Source: Betaproteobacteria bacterium (GTDB taxonomy: Bacteria > Pseudomonadota > Gammaproteobacteria > Burkholderiales > Casimicrobiaceae). From it: DNA of 64,000 bases. Location of the stretch: contig READ01000022.1 in the NCBI GenBank assembly GCA_004293675.1, forward strand, positions 1 through 64,000. The letters run 5' to 3'. Shown here in pieces: positions 27,669-40,314 of this stretch (positions are counted from its first letter, which is position 1; each line of letters begins with the position of its first letter). A model generated the notes under the pieces. That model searched no databases, was not told where the DNA came from, and was given only the letters and a program-made list of their open reading frames with translations. The position numbers and the translations under genes were made by a program.

Positions 27669-27784
27669 AGCTTTCCCGCTGAATGCCTTAAAAAATATGG
27701 GCTTCCGGCTGAAAATATGAGATTTCAAAAGTAGCGGAAAATCGCTTTAACGCCATATTTTTTATGGCATTTAGTAATAAAGCT
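27669..27784. repeat. 117-bp palindromic intergenic repeat, copy 3
   Basis: The arms AATGCCTTAAAAAATATGGG and CGCCATATTTTTTATGGCAT match, and the ends AGCTTTCCCG and AGTAATAAAGCT are mirrored. It sits in the gap between the AbrB-Doc promoter and the FabH-like gene end. Confidence 0.8.
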
Positions 27785-27858
27785 TAATTAGCGATGCTAC
27801 TTTGACTGCCCTCGAGCGCCGCTGCGCGAATCACCACGCGGAATCACCCAATCCGACG

Positions 27859-28995
27859 CTACTGCGTCCCAAATGGCCGCTGATCGACGACGTAGCTGGC
27901 TTCAATGCCCGGCGTGCTGCGGCTAGAGTCGAGCTTCGCCGCTCGAATTTCGTTGACCATTTCCAGCGCTGTTTTTTCGCACGGTGGGAGCGACACGTTG
28001 CTCACGTCTTTCGGGGTAATGCGATCGCCCCATTCGACGTAATGCGAGCACAGCGTCAATCCTGCGCCAAACGCTGGCATGAGCAGTTTCGCGCGCGGTC
28101 CGATCTTGCCCTCTTCGAGCGCTTCAACCAGCGCGACGGGCACGGTGGCCGCGCTCATGTTGCCGTACTTGGACACGGTTAAGTGCACTTTGCTCATCGG
28201 CAAACCAGCGTACTTAGCGACCGACTCGATGATTCGTGAATTGGCTTGATGCGGTACGACCAAATCGATTTGGTCGGCGGTGACACCCGCTTTGATCAGC
28301 GTTTTTGCGCTGGCTTCGGTCATGCCTTGCACAGCTTTTTTGAAAATCTGTGGTCCGTCAAAGACCCAACCCATGTCACCGAACACCACGCCTTGATTGG
28401 CGTAGGTCGCACCGTAGCCTGAGATTCGCAAGATGCCGCGCGCATCGCTGAAGCAGCCCAGCGTTTCGGCCAGAAGCCCTGTTTTTTCCTCGGTCGCTTC
28501 GATCACGATGGCCGCACAGCCGTCACCGAACAGCACCGCCACGCCGCGATTGTTCCAATCCATGTAGCGGGAAACCAGCTCCACGCCCACGATGAGTGCG
28601 CGTTTGACTACGCCGGTGCGAATCATCGCGTTGGCCGTTGAATACGCATACAAAAAACTGGTGCATGCCGTGTTGACGTCCATGGACGCTGCATTGCTGG
28701 CACCCAGCTTGTACTGCAAGCCCGACGCCGTATTGGGCACCGTTTCATCATTGCTGCAACTGCCGTAAACGATCAAATCGATGTCACTGGCATTGAGCCC
28801 AGCGCAAGCTAGTGCATGCATCGACGCGACGTAGGCCATCTCGACGCCGTGCACATGCGACACACGGCGCTCTTTCATGCCAGTGCGCGAGGTAATCCAC
28901 TCGTCATCGGTTTCTAAAAACGTCGCTAAATCGGCGTTCGTTAAAACGGCAGGCGGCATGCATTTGCCCCAACCAGTGATGGCGGCGTAGGTCAT
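27859..28995 (-). CDS. FabH-like beta-ketoacyl-ACP synthase III
   Basis: The thiolase-fold enzyme has the Cys-His-Asn triad of FabH: Cys near residue 111 in NTACTSF, His near residue 249 in PHQANSRI and Asn near residue 278 in YGNMSAATVP. It condenses an acyl-CoA with malonyl-ACP or a similar acceptor. At 378 residues it is about 55 longer than E. coli FabH, with a C-terminal extension of about 50 residues (KTALEMVNEIRAAKLDS). It is not in a fatty-acid gene cluster, so a secondary pathway is possible. A ribosome site AGGAG is 11 bases upstream. Confidence 0.88.
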   Translation of the reverse strand: MTYAAITGWGKCMPPAVLTNADLATFLETDDEWITSRTGMKERRVSHVHGVEMAYVASMHALACAGLNASDIDLIVYGSCSNDETVPNTASGLQYKLGASNAASMDVNTACTSFLYAYSTANAMIRTGVVKRALIVGVELVSRYMDWNNRGVAVLFGDGCAAIVIEATEEKTGLLAETLGCFSDARGILRISGYGATYANQGVVFGDMGWVFDGPQIFKKAVQGMTEASAKTLIKAGVTADQIDLVVPHQANSRIIESVAKYAGLPMSKVHLTVSKYGNMSAATVPVALVEALEEGKIGPRAKLLMPAFGAGLTLCSHYVEWGDRITPKDVSNVSLPPCEKTALEMVNEIRAAKLDSSRSTPGIEASYVVDQRPFGTQ

Positions 28996-29134
28996 TGTCG
29001 TGTCTCCTCGTGACGGATCATCGTTGTTTTAATGTGGGTCAGATTATCCCCTAGGTAGTCGTTGTAACGTTCACCGGATTTCGAAGATTTCTTGGCCTGG
29101 CTCGACGGGCTGGCGCATCGATAAAATACGTTTT

Positions 29135-29857
29135 ATGTCGCGAATTCTCAACATCAGCACCTACCGCTTTGTGTCCATCAACGACCCGGATGCGGTCAAG
29201 ACACGCTTGCTGCCGCACGCTCAAGCGCTGGGTCTGAAAGGCACGATTTTGTTAGCGCATGAGGGGATTAATGCGTTTTTAGCCGGGGCAGAAACGGCCG
29301 TGCGAAGTTTTCTGGCGATCCTTGACGATGATGAACGGTTTTTAAATTTGGATGTGAAAGAGAGCTGGAGCGACACGGTTCCGTTTCGCAAAATGCTCAT
29401 CAAAGTTAAGAGCGAGATCATCGCGTTTCGCCAAGACGGTCTCAATCCATCCGAGGCGCCCGCGCCTGCAATGAGTGCAGCCGAGCTCAAAGCGCGACTC
29501 GATCGCGGCGAAGACATCGTGCTGCTCGATACACGAAATGATGTCGAAGTTGAAACTGGGACGTTTAAAAACGCCGTGTTTTGGGGTAACAAGAATTTCA
29601 CTGAATTTGCCGATGTTGCCAAAGCGCGCGTCGGTGAACTCGGCAATAAAACGGTTGTGAGTTTTTGCACTGGCGGCATACGCTGCGAAAAAGCCGCGCC
29701 GTTTTTGAAATCACTCGGCGCTGGCAATGTGTATCAATTGCAAGGCGGGATTCTCAAATACTTTGAAGAGGTCGGACGAGATCACTACGAGGGTGATTGC
29801 TTCGTGTTTGATGAGCGCGCGGCGGTTGATCCGGGCTTGGCACCTACGTCTCGGTAG
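29135..29857 (+). CDS. trhO: tRNA uridine 5-oxyacetic acid pathway hydroxylase TrhO (rhodanese family)
   Basis: The 240-residue protein has an N-terminal acylphosphatase-like part (residues about 1-100, [17 protein letters not shown]) and a C-terminal rhodanese domain with active-site cysteine C178 in [12 protein letters not shown]. TrhO hydroxylates uridine 34 in some tRNAs. The family is also called UPF0176. The C-terminus differs from typical members, and the end [10 protein letters not shown] appears shortened. A second copy of the last 95 bases of the coding region lies about 220 bases downstream. Confidence 0.92.
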   Translation: MSRILNISTYRFVSINDPDAVKTRLLPHAQALGLKGTILLAHEGINAFLAGAETAVRSFLAILDDDERFLNLDVKESWSDTVPFRKMLIKVKSEIIAFRQDGLNPSEAPAPAMSAAELKARLDRGEDIVLLDTRNDVEVETGTFKNAVFWGNKNFTEFADVAKARVGELGNKTVVSFCTGGIRCEKAAPFLKSLGAGNVYQLQGGILKYFEEVGRDHYEGDCFVFDERAAVDPGLAPTSR

Positions 29858-29863
29858 CAAAGT

Positions 29864-29944
29864 TGTAGGAGCGGTTCCAGCGCGAAAACCGCTCAATTCG
29901 AAATTGCTATGGGATGGGGCAATCGCGGTGGAACCGCTCCTACA
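29864..29944. repeat. Pair of REP-like sequences, family 1
   Basis: TGTAGGAGCGGTTCCAGCGC (from 29864) and its inverted partner CGCGGTGGAACCGCTCCTAC (from 29924) face each other across about 40 bases, making a large hairpin. This arrangement matches BIME-like REP pairs. It lies exactly between the two copies of the trhO 3' end. Confidence 0.85.
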
Positions 29945-29945
29945 G

Positions 29946-30040
29946 GATGTGTATCAGCTGCAAGGCGGCATTCTTAAATACTTCGAAGAGGTCGGACGAG
30001 ATCACTACGAGGGTGATTGCTTCGTGTTTGATGAGCGCGC
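29946..30040 (+). pseudogene. Duplicated 3' part of trhO
   Basis: Bases 29946-30040 match 29726-29820 with about 93 percent identity. The last 56 bases are identical. The few changes in the first 40 bases are all synonymous (for example CAATTG to CAGCTG, GGG to GGC, TTT to TTC), so the second copy was coding for most of its history. It encodes [20 protein letters not shown] and then runs into REP sequence. An open frame spans 29727-30236 across both copies but is a chimera and is not called as a gene. Confidence 0.8.
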
Positions 30041-30053
30041 CGTGGATAGTTTT

Positions 30054-30164
30054 CCGTTCGTGGTGAGCTTGTCGAACCACAGCGGCAATAGAAGCACTCA
30101 CTGCGAATCCAGGAATTTCGTTCTTCTTTTGCCGTTCATGGTTCGACGAGCTCACCACGAACGG
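30054..30164. repeat. Pair of REP-like sequences, family 2
   Basis: CCGTTCGTGGTGAGCTTGTC (from 30054, continuing GAACCAC) and its reverse complement GACGAGCTCACCACGAACGG (ending 30164) are separated by about 58 bases. This sequence type is a widespread REP motif in proteobacteria. It follows directly after the duplicated trhO end. Confidence 0.8.
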
Positions 30165-30232
30165 GGTGGACCCACATTCGACGGAATTATCGCGAGCGGC
30201 GCACGGAGCGCGCTTCGCTCACTCGTCGCCCT

Positions 30233-32275
30233 TTAATGCTGCCACTTCACAACCGACATCAAATTGTTGAAGTCATCCGTCCACAACGGCGCGCCAGGCG
30301 AGCGCTCGAGCGCAACGCCGGCTTCGCCAATGGCTTTGAACACGTCAGTGTTTCGCGCGAGCAATACCCAAGTGCTCGATGAATGCAGCACGTTGTCTTT
30401 TTGCGATGGGTCTTCAACAACAACACCCACCAAATTTTCTTTGGCGGCGATTTCAGCAAGCACTGGCGGGAGCTTCAAAAAGCGATTCGACACGTGATAG
30501 GCCAAGATGCCGCCGCTCGATACGTGCGTCATGAATGCGCGGACTGCCTCATCGGTAATCAAGTGCATCGGAATCGAATCGCCCGAGAACGCATCGACCG
30601 CTAGCACGTTGTATTGATTGGCTGCTTCGCGCTCTAACGATAGCCGTGCGTCTCCGATGATCATGTCGATCTTTGCCGGGCTATCGGCGAGATACGTGAA
30701 GTGTTTTCTCGCGAGCCGTTCGACCTCGGCATTGATTTCATAGATTCGGCAACTGTCGACATCGCGGCAATACGCTGCGACCGTGCCTACACCCAAACCA
30801 ATCATCCCAATGCGGATGCCCGGCGCGGTGCGTGGCGCGTAACCGCGCTGCGCGTTGACTGCGCGACCGAAACCTGAGCTGGGTGTGTAGTAGGTTGTTG
30901 GCTCCTTGCGCCACTTGTCGTGGACGTATTGTTCACCATGCAAAATCGCTCCATGAACCATACGCACCAATCGGTTTTCGCTCGCGGGTTCGTCGTACGC
31001 TTTGATTTTCATCACGCCGTAAAAGTTTCGACTGACCTCGAGCGAGTTGTCGTGTTCGAGCTTCACGTAGTACGTGCCGGTGCCGACCACGCCGATGGCC
31101 AGCGCTACCGCCATCCATTGCAAAAACGGGTGTGCTGCGGTTGCAATCGGGATGAACAAAATCGCTGCGAGCAACAAGGCTACGGCAGTTTCTAAATAGG
31201 TCGGAAACAACAGTGGTGCAGCCACGCTCACAAGCAGCGCGCCCAGCGCACCACCGACGGAAACCAGCAAATAGAAACGCGTCAATTGTGAGGGCGCGGG
31301 CTTGGCCAGAACCAATTCGCCATGACACACCATACAAACGACAAACAGACCCACACAAAACACACTCGTTTGAATAATCAAATCGAATTGGTAGGTTTTG
31401 TCGACAAGCAAAAAACACATCCCCGCCACCATGATGAAAAACGGGCCAACGTAGGTGCTGCGCTTATACCAACCGGTGCCATCAAACGTCAGGATGAACG
31501 TGAGCAAGTAGAGCGTGAGCGGAAGGATCCACAGCAGCGGCACCGACGCAACGTTTTGCGTGATGTGATTTGACACAGCGAGCAGCAGCATCGATCCAAC
31601 GGCCGACAGTCCAATCCATCGCCACTGCGTCAAAGCGTTCAGCGGTGCCGCGTCGACCACAACAGTTTCAGCATCCGTGGCGGAAGCAACAACGGTTTCG
31701 CTTCGGCTCACACGCCAAGCCAGCGTCGACAAGAGAACGACAAACACAGCAAACAAAATCGACCAACCATAGGCCTGCAACTTCACGCCGATGAAGGGTT
31801 CAATCAACACAGGATACGACACCAGCGCGATCAGCGATGCTGCGTTTGATAGCGCAAACAAGCGGTACGGATCGCGCCCCGGATGCAGCCGCGCGAAATA
31901 ACTTTGAATGAGCGGGCTCGTGGTCGAGAGTAAAAAGTAAGGCAATCCAATCGTCACTGCGAGCAGCAACAGAATTCGCGAAATCGGTTCTTCACCGCCG
32001 GAGGGTTTGAGTCCTGCTGGCGCCAGAATCGGTAGAACCGCCAAGCAAATCAACGCGATGACGATGTGAATTAACGGCTGCCGTTTCGGACCGAGCGCGC
32101 GGGGCGACGCATCCGAATAAGCGTAACCAAGCAACAGCGCTGCCTGAAAAAACAACATGCAGGTCGTCCACACAGCAGAGCTGCCGCCGAACCAAGGCAA
32201 GATTTGCTTGGCGATCAGTGGTTGAACGAGAAACAGGAGAAACGCGGAGAGCGCGACGGTGGCGTAGAAATGCAT
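30233..32275 (-). CDS. Fused membrane transporter-like and spermidine synthase-like protein
   Basis: The 680-residue protein has an N-terminal membrane part with about 11-12 segments (residues 1-410) and a C-terminal spermidine synthase-like domain (residues about 430-680) with the SAM-binding [13 protein letters not shown] and [10 protein letters not shown], then [18 protein letters not shown]. Such fused proteins are common in proteobacteria and are annotated as fused MFS/spermidine synthase; the reaction is not well established. The putative start at the first Met has no strong ribosome site. The gene ends after the REP pair region. Confidence 0.87.
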   Translation of the reverse strand: MHFYATVALSAFLLFLVQPLIAKQILPWFGGSSAVWTTCMLFFQAALLLGYAYSDASPRALGPKRQPLIHIVIALICLAVLPILAPAGLKPSGGEEPISRILLLLAVTIGLPYFLLSTTSPLIQSYFARLHPGRDPYRLFALSNAASLIALVSYPVLIEPFIGVKLQAYGWSILFAVFVVLLSTLAWRVSRSETVVASATDAETVVVDAAPLNALTQWRWIGLSAVGSMLLLAVSNHITQNVASVPLLWILPLTLYLLTFILTFDGTGWYKRSTYVGPFFIMVAGMCFLLVDKTYQFDLIIQTSVFCVGLFVVCMVCHGELVLAKPAPSQLTRFYLLVSVGGALGALLVSVAAPLLFPTYLETAVALLLAAILFIPIATAAHPFLQWMAVALAIGVVGTGTYYVKLEHDNSLEVSRNFYGVMKIKAYDEPASENRLVRMVHGAILHGEQYVHDKWRKEPTTYYTPSSGFGRAVNAQRGYAPRTAPGIRIGMIGLGVGTVAAYCRDVDSCRIYEINAEVERLARKHFTYLADSPAKIDMIIGDARLSLEREAANQYNVLAVDAFSGDSIPMHLITDEAVRAFMTHVSSGGILAYHVSNRFLKLPPVLAEIAAKENLVGVVVEDPSQKDNVLHSSSTWVLLARNTDVFKAIGEAGVALERSPGAPLWTDDFNNLMSVVKWQH

Positions 32276-32305
32276 AGCGAAATGCTACTCGGTCAGCAGG
32301 GACAA

Positions 32306-32336
32306 TAAAAAAGGGCTCCGAAGAGCCCTTTTTTTG
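32306..32336 (-). terminator. Rho-independent terminator after htpX
   Basis: On the minus strand GGGCTC-TTCG-GAGCCC forms a UUCG-capped hairpin followed by TTTTTTATTG. T- and A-runs on both sides make it effective in both directions, but the only gene ending at it is htpX; the fused transporter gene starts just beyond. Confidence 0.9.
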
Positions 32337-32351
32337 CACAAGCCGCAGCGA

Positions 32352-33218
32352 TTACTGGCGAGCTTGCAGCGCGGCGATACGCGCCTCCATCGGGGGGTGC
32401 GTCGACATGAGCGAACCCATCTTGCCGCCAATGCCCATGGCTTTCACCGCGCTTGGCAATTCGCCGGGCTGCATGCCACCCAAACGGGCCAGCGCGTTGA
32501 TCATGGGTTGCTTGTTGCCCATCAATTCCGCAGCACCCGCATCGGCGCGGAATTCGCGTTGACGAGAGAACCAAGCCACGATGATGGCGGCGACGACGCC
32601 CAACAGCATGTCCATGATGAAAACGGTGACCATGTAACCGATGCCTGGCCCGTCGTTGTTATTGCGGAGCAGGACCTTGTCGACAAAGTAGCCCACCACG
32701 CGCGAGATAAACACGACAAACGTATTCATCACGCCTTGGATGAGCGTCATGGTGACCATGTCGCCGTTGGCAATGTGGGCAACCTCGTGACCGATCACCG
32801 CCTCGACTTCTTCGCGGGTCATGCCTTGCAGCAAACCCGTTGAAACGGCAACCAGCGCCGAATTCTTGAACGCGCCAGTGGCGAACGCGTTGGGCTCGCC
32901 CTCGTAAATGCCCACTTCGGGCATGCCGATGCCGGCTTTGTCGGAAAAGCGCTTGACGGTTGAGACGATCCAAGCGTGCGTTGGGTCGGTTGAATCATTG
33001 ATGACCTGAACACCCGAACTCCACTTGGCGATCATCTTGCTCATCAGGAGCGAAATAATCGCGCCGCCAAAGCCCATGACGAGCGAGAAGCCCAACAGCT
33101 GCGTCAGGTTGAGCCCATTGGCGGTCAAAAACCGATTGAGCCCCAAAATGTTGACGACAAGCCCCAACACCAGCATGACCGCCAGGTTGGTACAGAGGAA
33201 GAGAACGATACGTTTCAT
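32352..33218 (-). CDS. htpX: Membrane zinc protease HtpX
   Basis: An M48 peptidase of 288 residues, part of membrane protein quality control. The zinc site HEVAH (in [20 protein letters not shown]) and the downstream Glu in [16 protein letters not shown] are intact. About four membrane segments are visible: residues 5-22, 33-52, 150-175 and 185-210. The length is close to that of the E. coli protein (293). A ribosome site AGGAG lies about 10 bases upstream of the ATG. Confidence 0.95.
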   Translation of the reverse strand: MKRIVLFLCTNLAVMLVLGLVVNILGLNRFLTANGLNLTQLLGFSLVMGFGGAIISLLMSKMIAKWSSGVQVINDSTDPTHAWIVSTVKRFSDKAGIGMPEVGIYEGEPNAFATGAFKNSALVAVSTGLLQGMTREEVEAVIGHEVAHIANGDMVTMTLIQGVMNTFVVFISRVVGYFVDKVLLRNNNDGPGIGYMVTVFIMDMLLGVVAAIIVAWFSRQREFRADAGAAELMGNKQPMINALARLGGMQPGELPSAVKAMGIGGKMGSLMSTHPPMEARIAALQARQ

Positions 33219-33361
33219 AAAGCGAAAACACTCCTATGGGTGAACAGCGCGCTGCGCGAGCGGGATATTGTGCTCGTCATGCCGCGAATATGGCAACGAT
33301 AGCGCGAGTTTCAAGATGTGGCTACCGTAATGAGGGAAACCGAGCAAAATAGAGCATCTTC

Positions 33362-33478
33362 TGCTAGCAACGCCCTATGAAATATGGATTTCGATCGTTT
33401 TCTATTTGTTATTGACTTAAGTAATTTTCATTAAAAATATCGCTTGAAGCCCAATTTTTATAAGGCTTACGAGTCTTA
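33362..33478. repeat. 117-bp palindromic intergenic repeat, copy 4
   Basis: The arms CGCCCTATGAAATATGGATT (33371-33390) and AAGCCCAATTTTTATAAGGC (33447-33466) are an imperfect inverted repeat. The outer ends are less conserved. It lies in the divergent region between htpX and rpmE2. Confidence 0.7.
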
Positions 33479-33577
33479 CGTATTGAAAAGCTGTATGGCA
33501 TAGCTGTCGCGGACTTCGGTCGCCGGCTCGGGCAGCGAATACGGTAAGTTCAATGCAGACGAGCATTCCAATATTAC

Positions 33578-33606
33578 TTGCGGAAACAGGCGCTTTTCGG
33601 CATAAT
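33578..33606 (+). promoter_or_regulatory. Candidate promoter of rpmE2
   Basis: TTGCGG and CATAAT are 17 bases apart. Transcription starting near 33613 would give a leader of about 173 bases before rpmE2, enough for autoregulation, but no specific fold was identified. Confidence 0.45.
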
Positions 33607-33785
33607 TGCGGGCTTCGTTCGCGAAATGTGTTTTCGCCGCACGCAGAAAAAGCTACGTATCCAACACCAGATTCACCGAACCCGATCCCGTATCCCGACG
33701 CTTGATGTGCCATCGCTGCTGATTCGTTAGCGGCTAAAGAGCCTTCCCGCGGGGCGCCGTGATCCCAATCCCAAGGAAAAATTCC

Positions 33786-34037
33786 ATGCAAGAAGGCATC
33801 CACCCAAAGTATCGCGACGTCGTTTTTCATGACACCGCAGCGAACGAAAAATGGATCACCCGCTCCACGTTGTCGACTAACCGTACGATCAAAATGGAAG
33901 ACGGTCAAGAATACCCGCTCGTGGTTCTAGAGATCTCCAGCGCCTCGCATCCGTTCTACACGGGCAAACAGCAGCGCATTCTCGATACCGCCGGCCGCGT
34001 TGAGCGCTTCAACAAGCGCTACGCAAAGAAAGCCTAG
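33786..34037 (+). CDS. rpmE2: Ribosomal protein bL31, type B (zinc-independent)
   Basis: Starting at 33786 the protein is 83 residues: [16 protein letters not shown], with the type B motifs [13 protein letters not shown] and [14 protein letters not shown]. There are no zinc-binding cysteines, as in the C-minus paralogue used under zinc shortage. An ATG 27 bases upstream would add a Pro-rich N-terminus that the family lacks, and AAGGAAAA precedes 33786, so that start was chosen. The gene is alone, with a terminator directly after it. Type B genes are often under Zur control, but no site was recognised. Confidence 0.95.
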   Translation: MQEGIHPKYRDVVFHDTAANEKWITRSTLSTNRTIKMEDGQEYPLVVLEISSASHPFYTGKQQRILDTAGRVERFNKRYAKKA

Positions 34038-34085
34038 TAGGCTGGGTCGACCCAAGCCGAATCGGCTTGAATGCTCCCGCGTGAT

Positions 34086-34116
34086 GAAAAGGCAGCCGAG
34101 CGCTGCCTTTTTCATT
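34086..34116 (+). terminator. Rho-independent terminator of rpmE2
   Basis: AAAAGGCAGC-CGAGC-GCTGCCTTTT, followed by TTC and a short T-run, forms a typical intrinsic terminator 50 bases after rpmE2. Confidence 0.85.
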
Positions 34117-34154
34117 TCTACCCGCAGCGTTAACGATTCGACGAAAATTAAGCC

Positions 34155-36853
<2,699 letters not shown>

Positions 36854-36897
36854 TCTGCACGGGCCCGTTGATCAGCGCCGCGAAACATTCGCCGAAC

Positions 36898-38031
36898 ATG
36901 ACAAATTTCTCGATCCTTAAATCAACAAAGCGCTTGGTAGCCAAAGTCGGAAGCGCTCTGGTCACCAATGGCGGTGCGGGCATTGATCGATCAGCCATTG
37001 CGCGCTGGGCGGCCGACGTGGCGGCGCTCCGCGCCTCGGGTGTTGAGGTGATCTTTGTGTCCTCGGGCGCGGTTGCTGAGGGCATGGCGCGGCTCGGTTG
37101 GGCCGAGCGACCCAAGGCTATGCCCGAGCTGCAAGCGGCCGCGGCGGTCGGTCAAATGGGCTTGGTGCATGTCTATGAGCAAGCCTTCGCCGCACACGGC
37201 TTAAAAACGGCGCAGGTGCTGTTGACCCACGAAGATTTAGCCGACCGAACGCGTTATCTAAACGCCCGTTCAACGCTCACGGCGCTCTTAAAGCATGGGG
37301 TGATTCCCATCATTAACGAAAACGATACCGTCACCACTGCCGAGATCAAGTTTGGCGACAACGATACGCTGGGCGCGCTGGTTGCAAACTTGATCGATGC
37401 ACAGGTGCTGGTGCTGCTCACTGATCAACGCGGGCTCTACACCGCCGACCCCCGGCGGGATCCCGAGGCGCGTTTTGTGGACGTGGGGCGGGCAGACGAT
37501 TTGCAATACGAGGCGATGGCAGGTGGCACTGGCACCGGCATTTCCCGCGGCGGCATGCTCACCAAAATCCTCGCCGCACGTCGCGCCGCTAACAGCGGCA
37601 TTCATACCGTGATCGCCAGCGGCCACGAACAAGATGTCTTGCAGCGACTCATGGTGGGTCAATCGCTCGGCACGCTGCTCTACGCGCCAGAATCGAGCCT
37701 TGCTAAGCGAAAGAGCTGGCTTGCGGATCATCTCAACTTGCGTGGACGTGTCACGCTCGACGCGGGTGCCACCAAAGCCCTGCTGCACGGCGGCAAGAGC
37801 TTGCTGCCCATCGGTGTGATCGCCGTGACGGGTGATTTTGAGCGTGGTGACGCGATCGGCTGTGTCGATGAAACCGGCAGAGAGCTTGCGCGGGGGCTGG
37901 CCAACTATTCGGCCAACGAAACGTTGAGAATTATGCGTAAGCCCTCATCTGAGATCGAATCGGTGCTGGGTTACGTTGACGACGATGAACTCATCCACCG
38001 TGACAATTTGGTGGTGACAGCGTCGGTATAG
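36898..38031 (+). CDS. proB: Glutamate 5-kinase
   Basis: This enzyme phosphorylates glutamate in the first step of proline synthesis. The start at 36898 ([20 protein letters not shown]) was chosen because the upstream reading-frame extension is out of family. The N-terminal kinase fold ([15 protein letters not shown], and [20 protein letters not shown]) and the C-terminal PUA domain ([16 protein letters not shown], about residues 280-375) give a normal length of 377 residues. proB sits directly after obgE, an arrangement seen in many Betaproteobacteria, and may share its transcript. Confidence 0.96.
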   Translation: MTNFSILKSTKRLVAKVGSALVTNGGAGIDRSAIARWAADVAALRASGVEVIFVSSGAVAEGMARLGWAERPKAMPELQAAAAVGQMGLVHVYEQAFAAHGLKTAQVLLTHEDLADRTRYLNARSTLTALLKHGVIPIINENDTVTTAEIKFGDNDTLGALVANLIDAQVLVLLTDQRGLYTADPRRDPEARFVDVGRADDLQYEAMAGGTGTGISRGGMLTKILAARRAANSGIHTVIASGHEQDVLQRLMVGQSLGTLLYAPESSLAKRKSWLADHLNLRGRVTLDAGATKALLHGGKSLLPIGVIAVTGDFERGDAIGCVDETGRELARGLANYSANETLRIMRKPSSEIESVLGYVDDDELIHRDNLVVTASV

Positions 38032-38100
38032 CGATTTCGAAGTCAACGTGCTCGGAACTCGGTGCCGGTAGCTGCACTCAAACGTTTTCTGGAGTCAACT

Positions 38101-39531
38101 GTGATTCATATGCTGCGTACTTTTTCACGTTACGTTGCGCTGTCAGCGCTGGCGTTGTTCGGTTTGGCGCAAGCTCAGCCGCAAATCGGCGCGCCAACGC
38201 AACTGAGCGCCGCCACACCGCGCCAAGCTGCGCCTGGGTTGAACGGTGCGCTACCCAGCCTTGCGCCGGTCGTGTCTCAAACAGCCTCGGGTGTGGTCAA
38301 TATCTCCACGCTCTCGCGGGGCAGCGACAATGACAATCCGATGTTTAGCGATCCGTTTTTTCGGCGCTTTTTTGGGCAGCCAGATCGTCCGCAACAGCGC
38401 GAACCGCAAGCCTCGGGCTCCGGTGTGATCGTTGATGCCGCCAAGGGCTATGTGCTGACCAACCATCACGTCATCAAAGGTGCGACTAAGGTGGTCGTCA
38501 CGCTCAAGGATCGCCGTGAACTCACCGCCAAAGTGATTGGTTCTGATCCGGCGACGGACATTGCACTGCTGCAAATCCCCTCCGAGCGACTGACCGCCGT
38601 TCGCGTGGGTGAGAGCGATGCGCTTCAGGTTGGCGACTATGTGCTCGCCATTGGAAACCCCTTTGGCGTGGGGCAAACGGTGACCAGCGGCATCGTCTCC
38701 GCGCTCGGTCGCGCCGGGCTCAACATCGAAGGTTTCGAAGACTTCATTCAAACCGACGCCTCAATTAACCCCGGTAATTCGGGTGGCGCGCTCATCAATT
38801 TGCGTGGCGAATTAATTGGCATCAACACCGCCATCATTGGCCCATCGGGTGGCAACGTCGGCATTGGTTTTGCGGTGCCCACCAACATGGCCATTCGTGT
38901 GATGGATCAACTCGCGAGGTTTGGCGAGGTCAAGCGCGGTGGCATTGGCATTGCCGCCGTTGGCGAAGTCAATCAAGAAATTGCTAAAGAAAACAAACTC
39001 GCATCCATTGAGGGCGCGGTTATCAACACCGTAATTGGTGGCAGTCCTGCGGATAAAGCGGGGCTCAAAAAAGGCGATGTCGTCACCGCCGTCAACGGCC
39101 GCTCTGTGCGCACCGGCTACGATCTTAGAAATCAACAAGCGCTCACCCCGATCGGTCAAACACTCGACCTGGCCATCACTCGCGATGGTCGTACCAAGAA
39201 TTTGCGCGTTGCGGTCGAAACCCCCGCGCGTGCGCAGGGCTTGCGCCCTGAAAAAATCACCGAGCTTCCCGGCACTGAACTCTCGAGCATCCCGAAAGAG
39301 CTCAACCGACGCGGCGTCTACGTGCTTGACGTTGAAAAAGACAGCGAAGCGTTTCAAATTGGTTTGCGCGAAAACGACGTGCTACTCGGAGTGAACGGCA
39401 ACTACGTCAACTCCCCCGCCGAAGTGCGCCGCGCCATTCAGTCGGCAAATCGGTTTGTCGTGTTCAACCTAGTGCGCGGCGACAACCGGATCGATTTGCG
39501 CGCCCGAAAGGGAGCCACGCAGGGCACATAG
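38101..39531 (+). CDS. Periplasmic serine protease DegQ/HtrA type
   Basis: The catalytic triad is intact: His in LTNHHVIKGA, Asp in PATDIALLQ and Ser in NPGNSGGALIN. Two PDZ domains follow (about residues 260-350 and 385-470), as in DegP/DegQ. The N-terminus has a Sec signal ending in LAQAQ. The GTG start at 38101 has CTGGAG six bases before it; an ATG at 38110 and the longer GTG frame at 38062 are alternatives. The family works on misfolded envelope proteins. The QQREPQASGSG region before the protease is a linker. Confidence 0.94.
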   Translation: MIHMLRTFSRYVALSALALFGLAQAQPQIGAPTQLSAATPRQAAPGLNGALPSLAPVVSQTASGVVNISTLSRGSDNDNPMFSDPFFRRFFGQPDRPQQREPQASGSGVIVDAAKGYVLTNHHVIKGATKVVVTLKDRRELTAKVIGSDPATDIALLQIPSERLTAVRVGESDALQVGDYVLAIGNPFGVGQTVTSGIVSALGRAGLNIEGFEDFIQTDASINPGNSGGALINLRGELIGINTAIIGPSGGNVGIGFAVPTNMAIRVMDQLARFGEVKRGGIGIAAVGEVNQEIAKENKLASIEGAVINTVIGGSPADKAGLKKGDVVTAVNGRSVRTGYDLRNQQALTPIGQTLDLAITRDGRTKNLRVAVETPARAQGLRPEKITELPGTELSSIPKELNRRGVYVLDVEKDSEAFQIGLRENDVLLGVNGNYVNSPAEVRRAIQSANRFVVFNLVRGDNRIDLRARKGATQGT

Positions 39532-39559
39532 GACGCACAGTAAAAAAGACGGCTCTGGC

Positions 39560-39565
39560 TATAAT
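39560..39565 (+). promoter_or_regulatory. -10 element of the vapBC-like operon
   Basis: TATAAT, 30 bases before the antitoxin ATG, is a perfect -10. The -35 element is poor, which fits an autoregulated toxin-antitoxin promoter. Confidence 0.5.
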
Positions 39566-39594
39566 CTTACTTTCTAGTCTTACCGGAGTTCGCG

Positions 39595-39909
39595 ATGGAA
39601 GAGCATACGGTGGTGTCGAGCAAAGGGCAGGTTGTTATCCCCAAGGCACTTCGTGAGGCGTTTGGTTGGGAGCACGGTACGCGTCTCACCGTTGCGGTCG
39701 ACGAAAGTGGTATCGTGTTGCGCACGGCGCCCACTAAGAAAGCCCGTGTAGAGGCCATTGCGAAGGGCTTGCAGTCGCTCTCTGGTATGTTGGGTCAAGC
39801 ACAGAATTCGCCCGCGATCACAGACGACGATATTGCGACCATCGTGCGCGCTCGAGCGTTGGCGCGGAACAGCGTGCGGGGTATGGTCAAAGCAAAGGGG
39901 CGACCATGA
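39595..39909 (+). CDS. vapB: VapB-type antitoxin (AbrB fold)
   Basis: The 104-residue protein has an AbrB-like N-terminus (VVSSKGQVVIPKALREAFGW) and a charged C-terminal half. It lies directly before the PIN-domain toxin gene and overlaps it by four bases (ATGA), a standard arrangement for a type II pair. CCGGAG is six bases before the ATG. The AbrB domain binds the pair's own promoter. Confidence 0.87.
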   Translation: MEEHTVVSSKGQVVIPKALREAFGWEHGTRLTVAVDESGIVLRTAPTKKARVEAIAKGLQSLSGMLGQAQNSPAITDDDIATIVRARALARNSVRGMVKAKGRP

Positions 39910-40310
39910 TTGCGCTCGACACCAATGTGCTGGTTCGCTTGCTGCTCAAGGACGATCCTGCTCAGCATGCCGCTGCGGAAAAACTCTTGGCGCAGCCACG
40001 GGACTATGCCGTTAGCGTCACCGTGATGCTGGAATTGGTTTGGGTGTTGGAAAGTGTTGGTTTCGACACCGCAGAAGTGGCGCACGCAATCACTTCAATC
40101 ATCGCGCAGCCCAATATTTACGTGCATCAGGCCGATGCTGTGGCGGCGGCTAACGCACATTACCGCGTGGGTGCTGATTTTGCGGACGCGCTGCACCATG
40201 CACTCTGCGCTACTCCAAAGCACACCGCGTTCGCCACGTTTGACAAAAAATTTGCAGACTTCGCGAAGCGGCGGAAGCTACAGCCGTCGGTCGCACCGAT
40301 CGGCGCATAG
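39906..40310 (+). CDS. vapC: VapC-type PIN-domain toxin
   Basis: The 134-residue protein has the PIN acidic residues: Asp5 in ALDTNVLVRLLL, Glu43 in TVMLELVWVL, an Asp near residue 97 in GADFADALHH and an Asp near residue 115 in FATFDKKF. VapC toxins cut tRNA or rRNA. It overlaps the antitoxin by four bases. The usual substrate cannot be told from sequence. It ends four bases from the convergent methyltransferase-like gene. Confidence 0.88.
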   Translation: MIALDTNVLVRLLLKDDPAQHAAAEKLLAQPRDYAVSVTVMLELVWVLESVGFDTAEVAHAITSIIAQPNIYVHQADAVAAANAHYRVGADFADALHHALCATPKHTAFATFDKKFADFAKRRKLQPSVAPIGA

Positions 40311-40314
40311 CCTT

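Noticed and set aside
29727-30236. 169-codon open frame across the trhO duplication
   Set aside because: It reads the REP sequences and both trhO fragments in another frame; a by-product of the duplication.
33417-33908. 163-codon frame on the minus strand upstream of rpmE2
   Set aside because: It overlaps a palindromic repeat, the proposed promoter and the start of rpmE2, with no homology.
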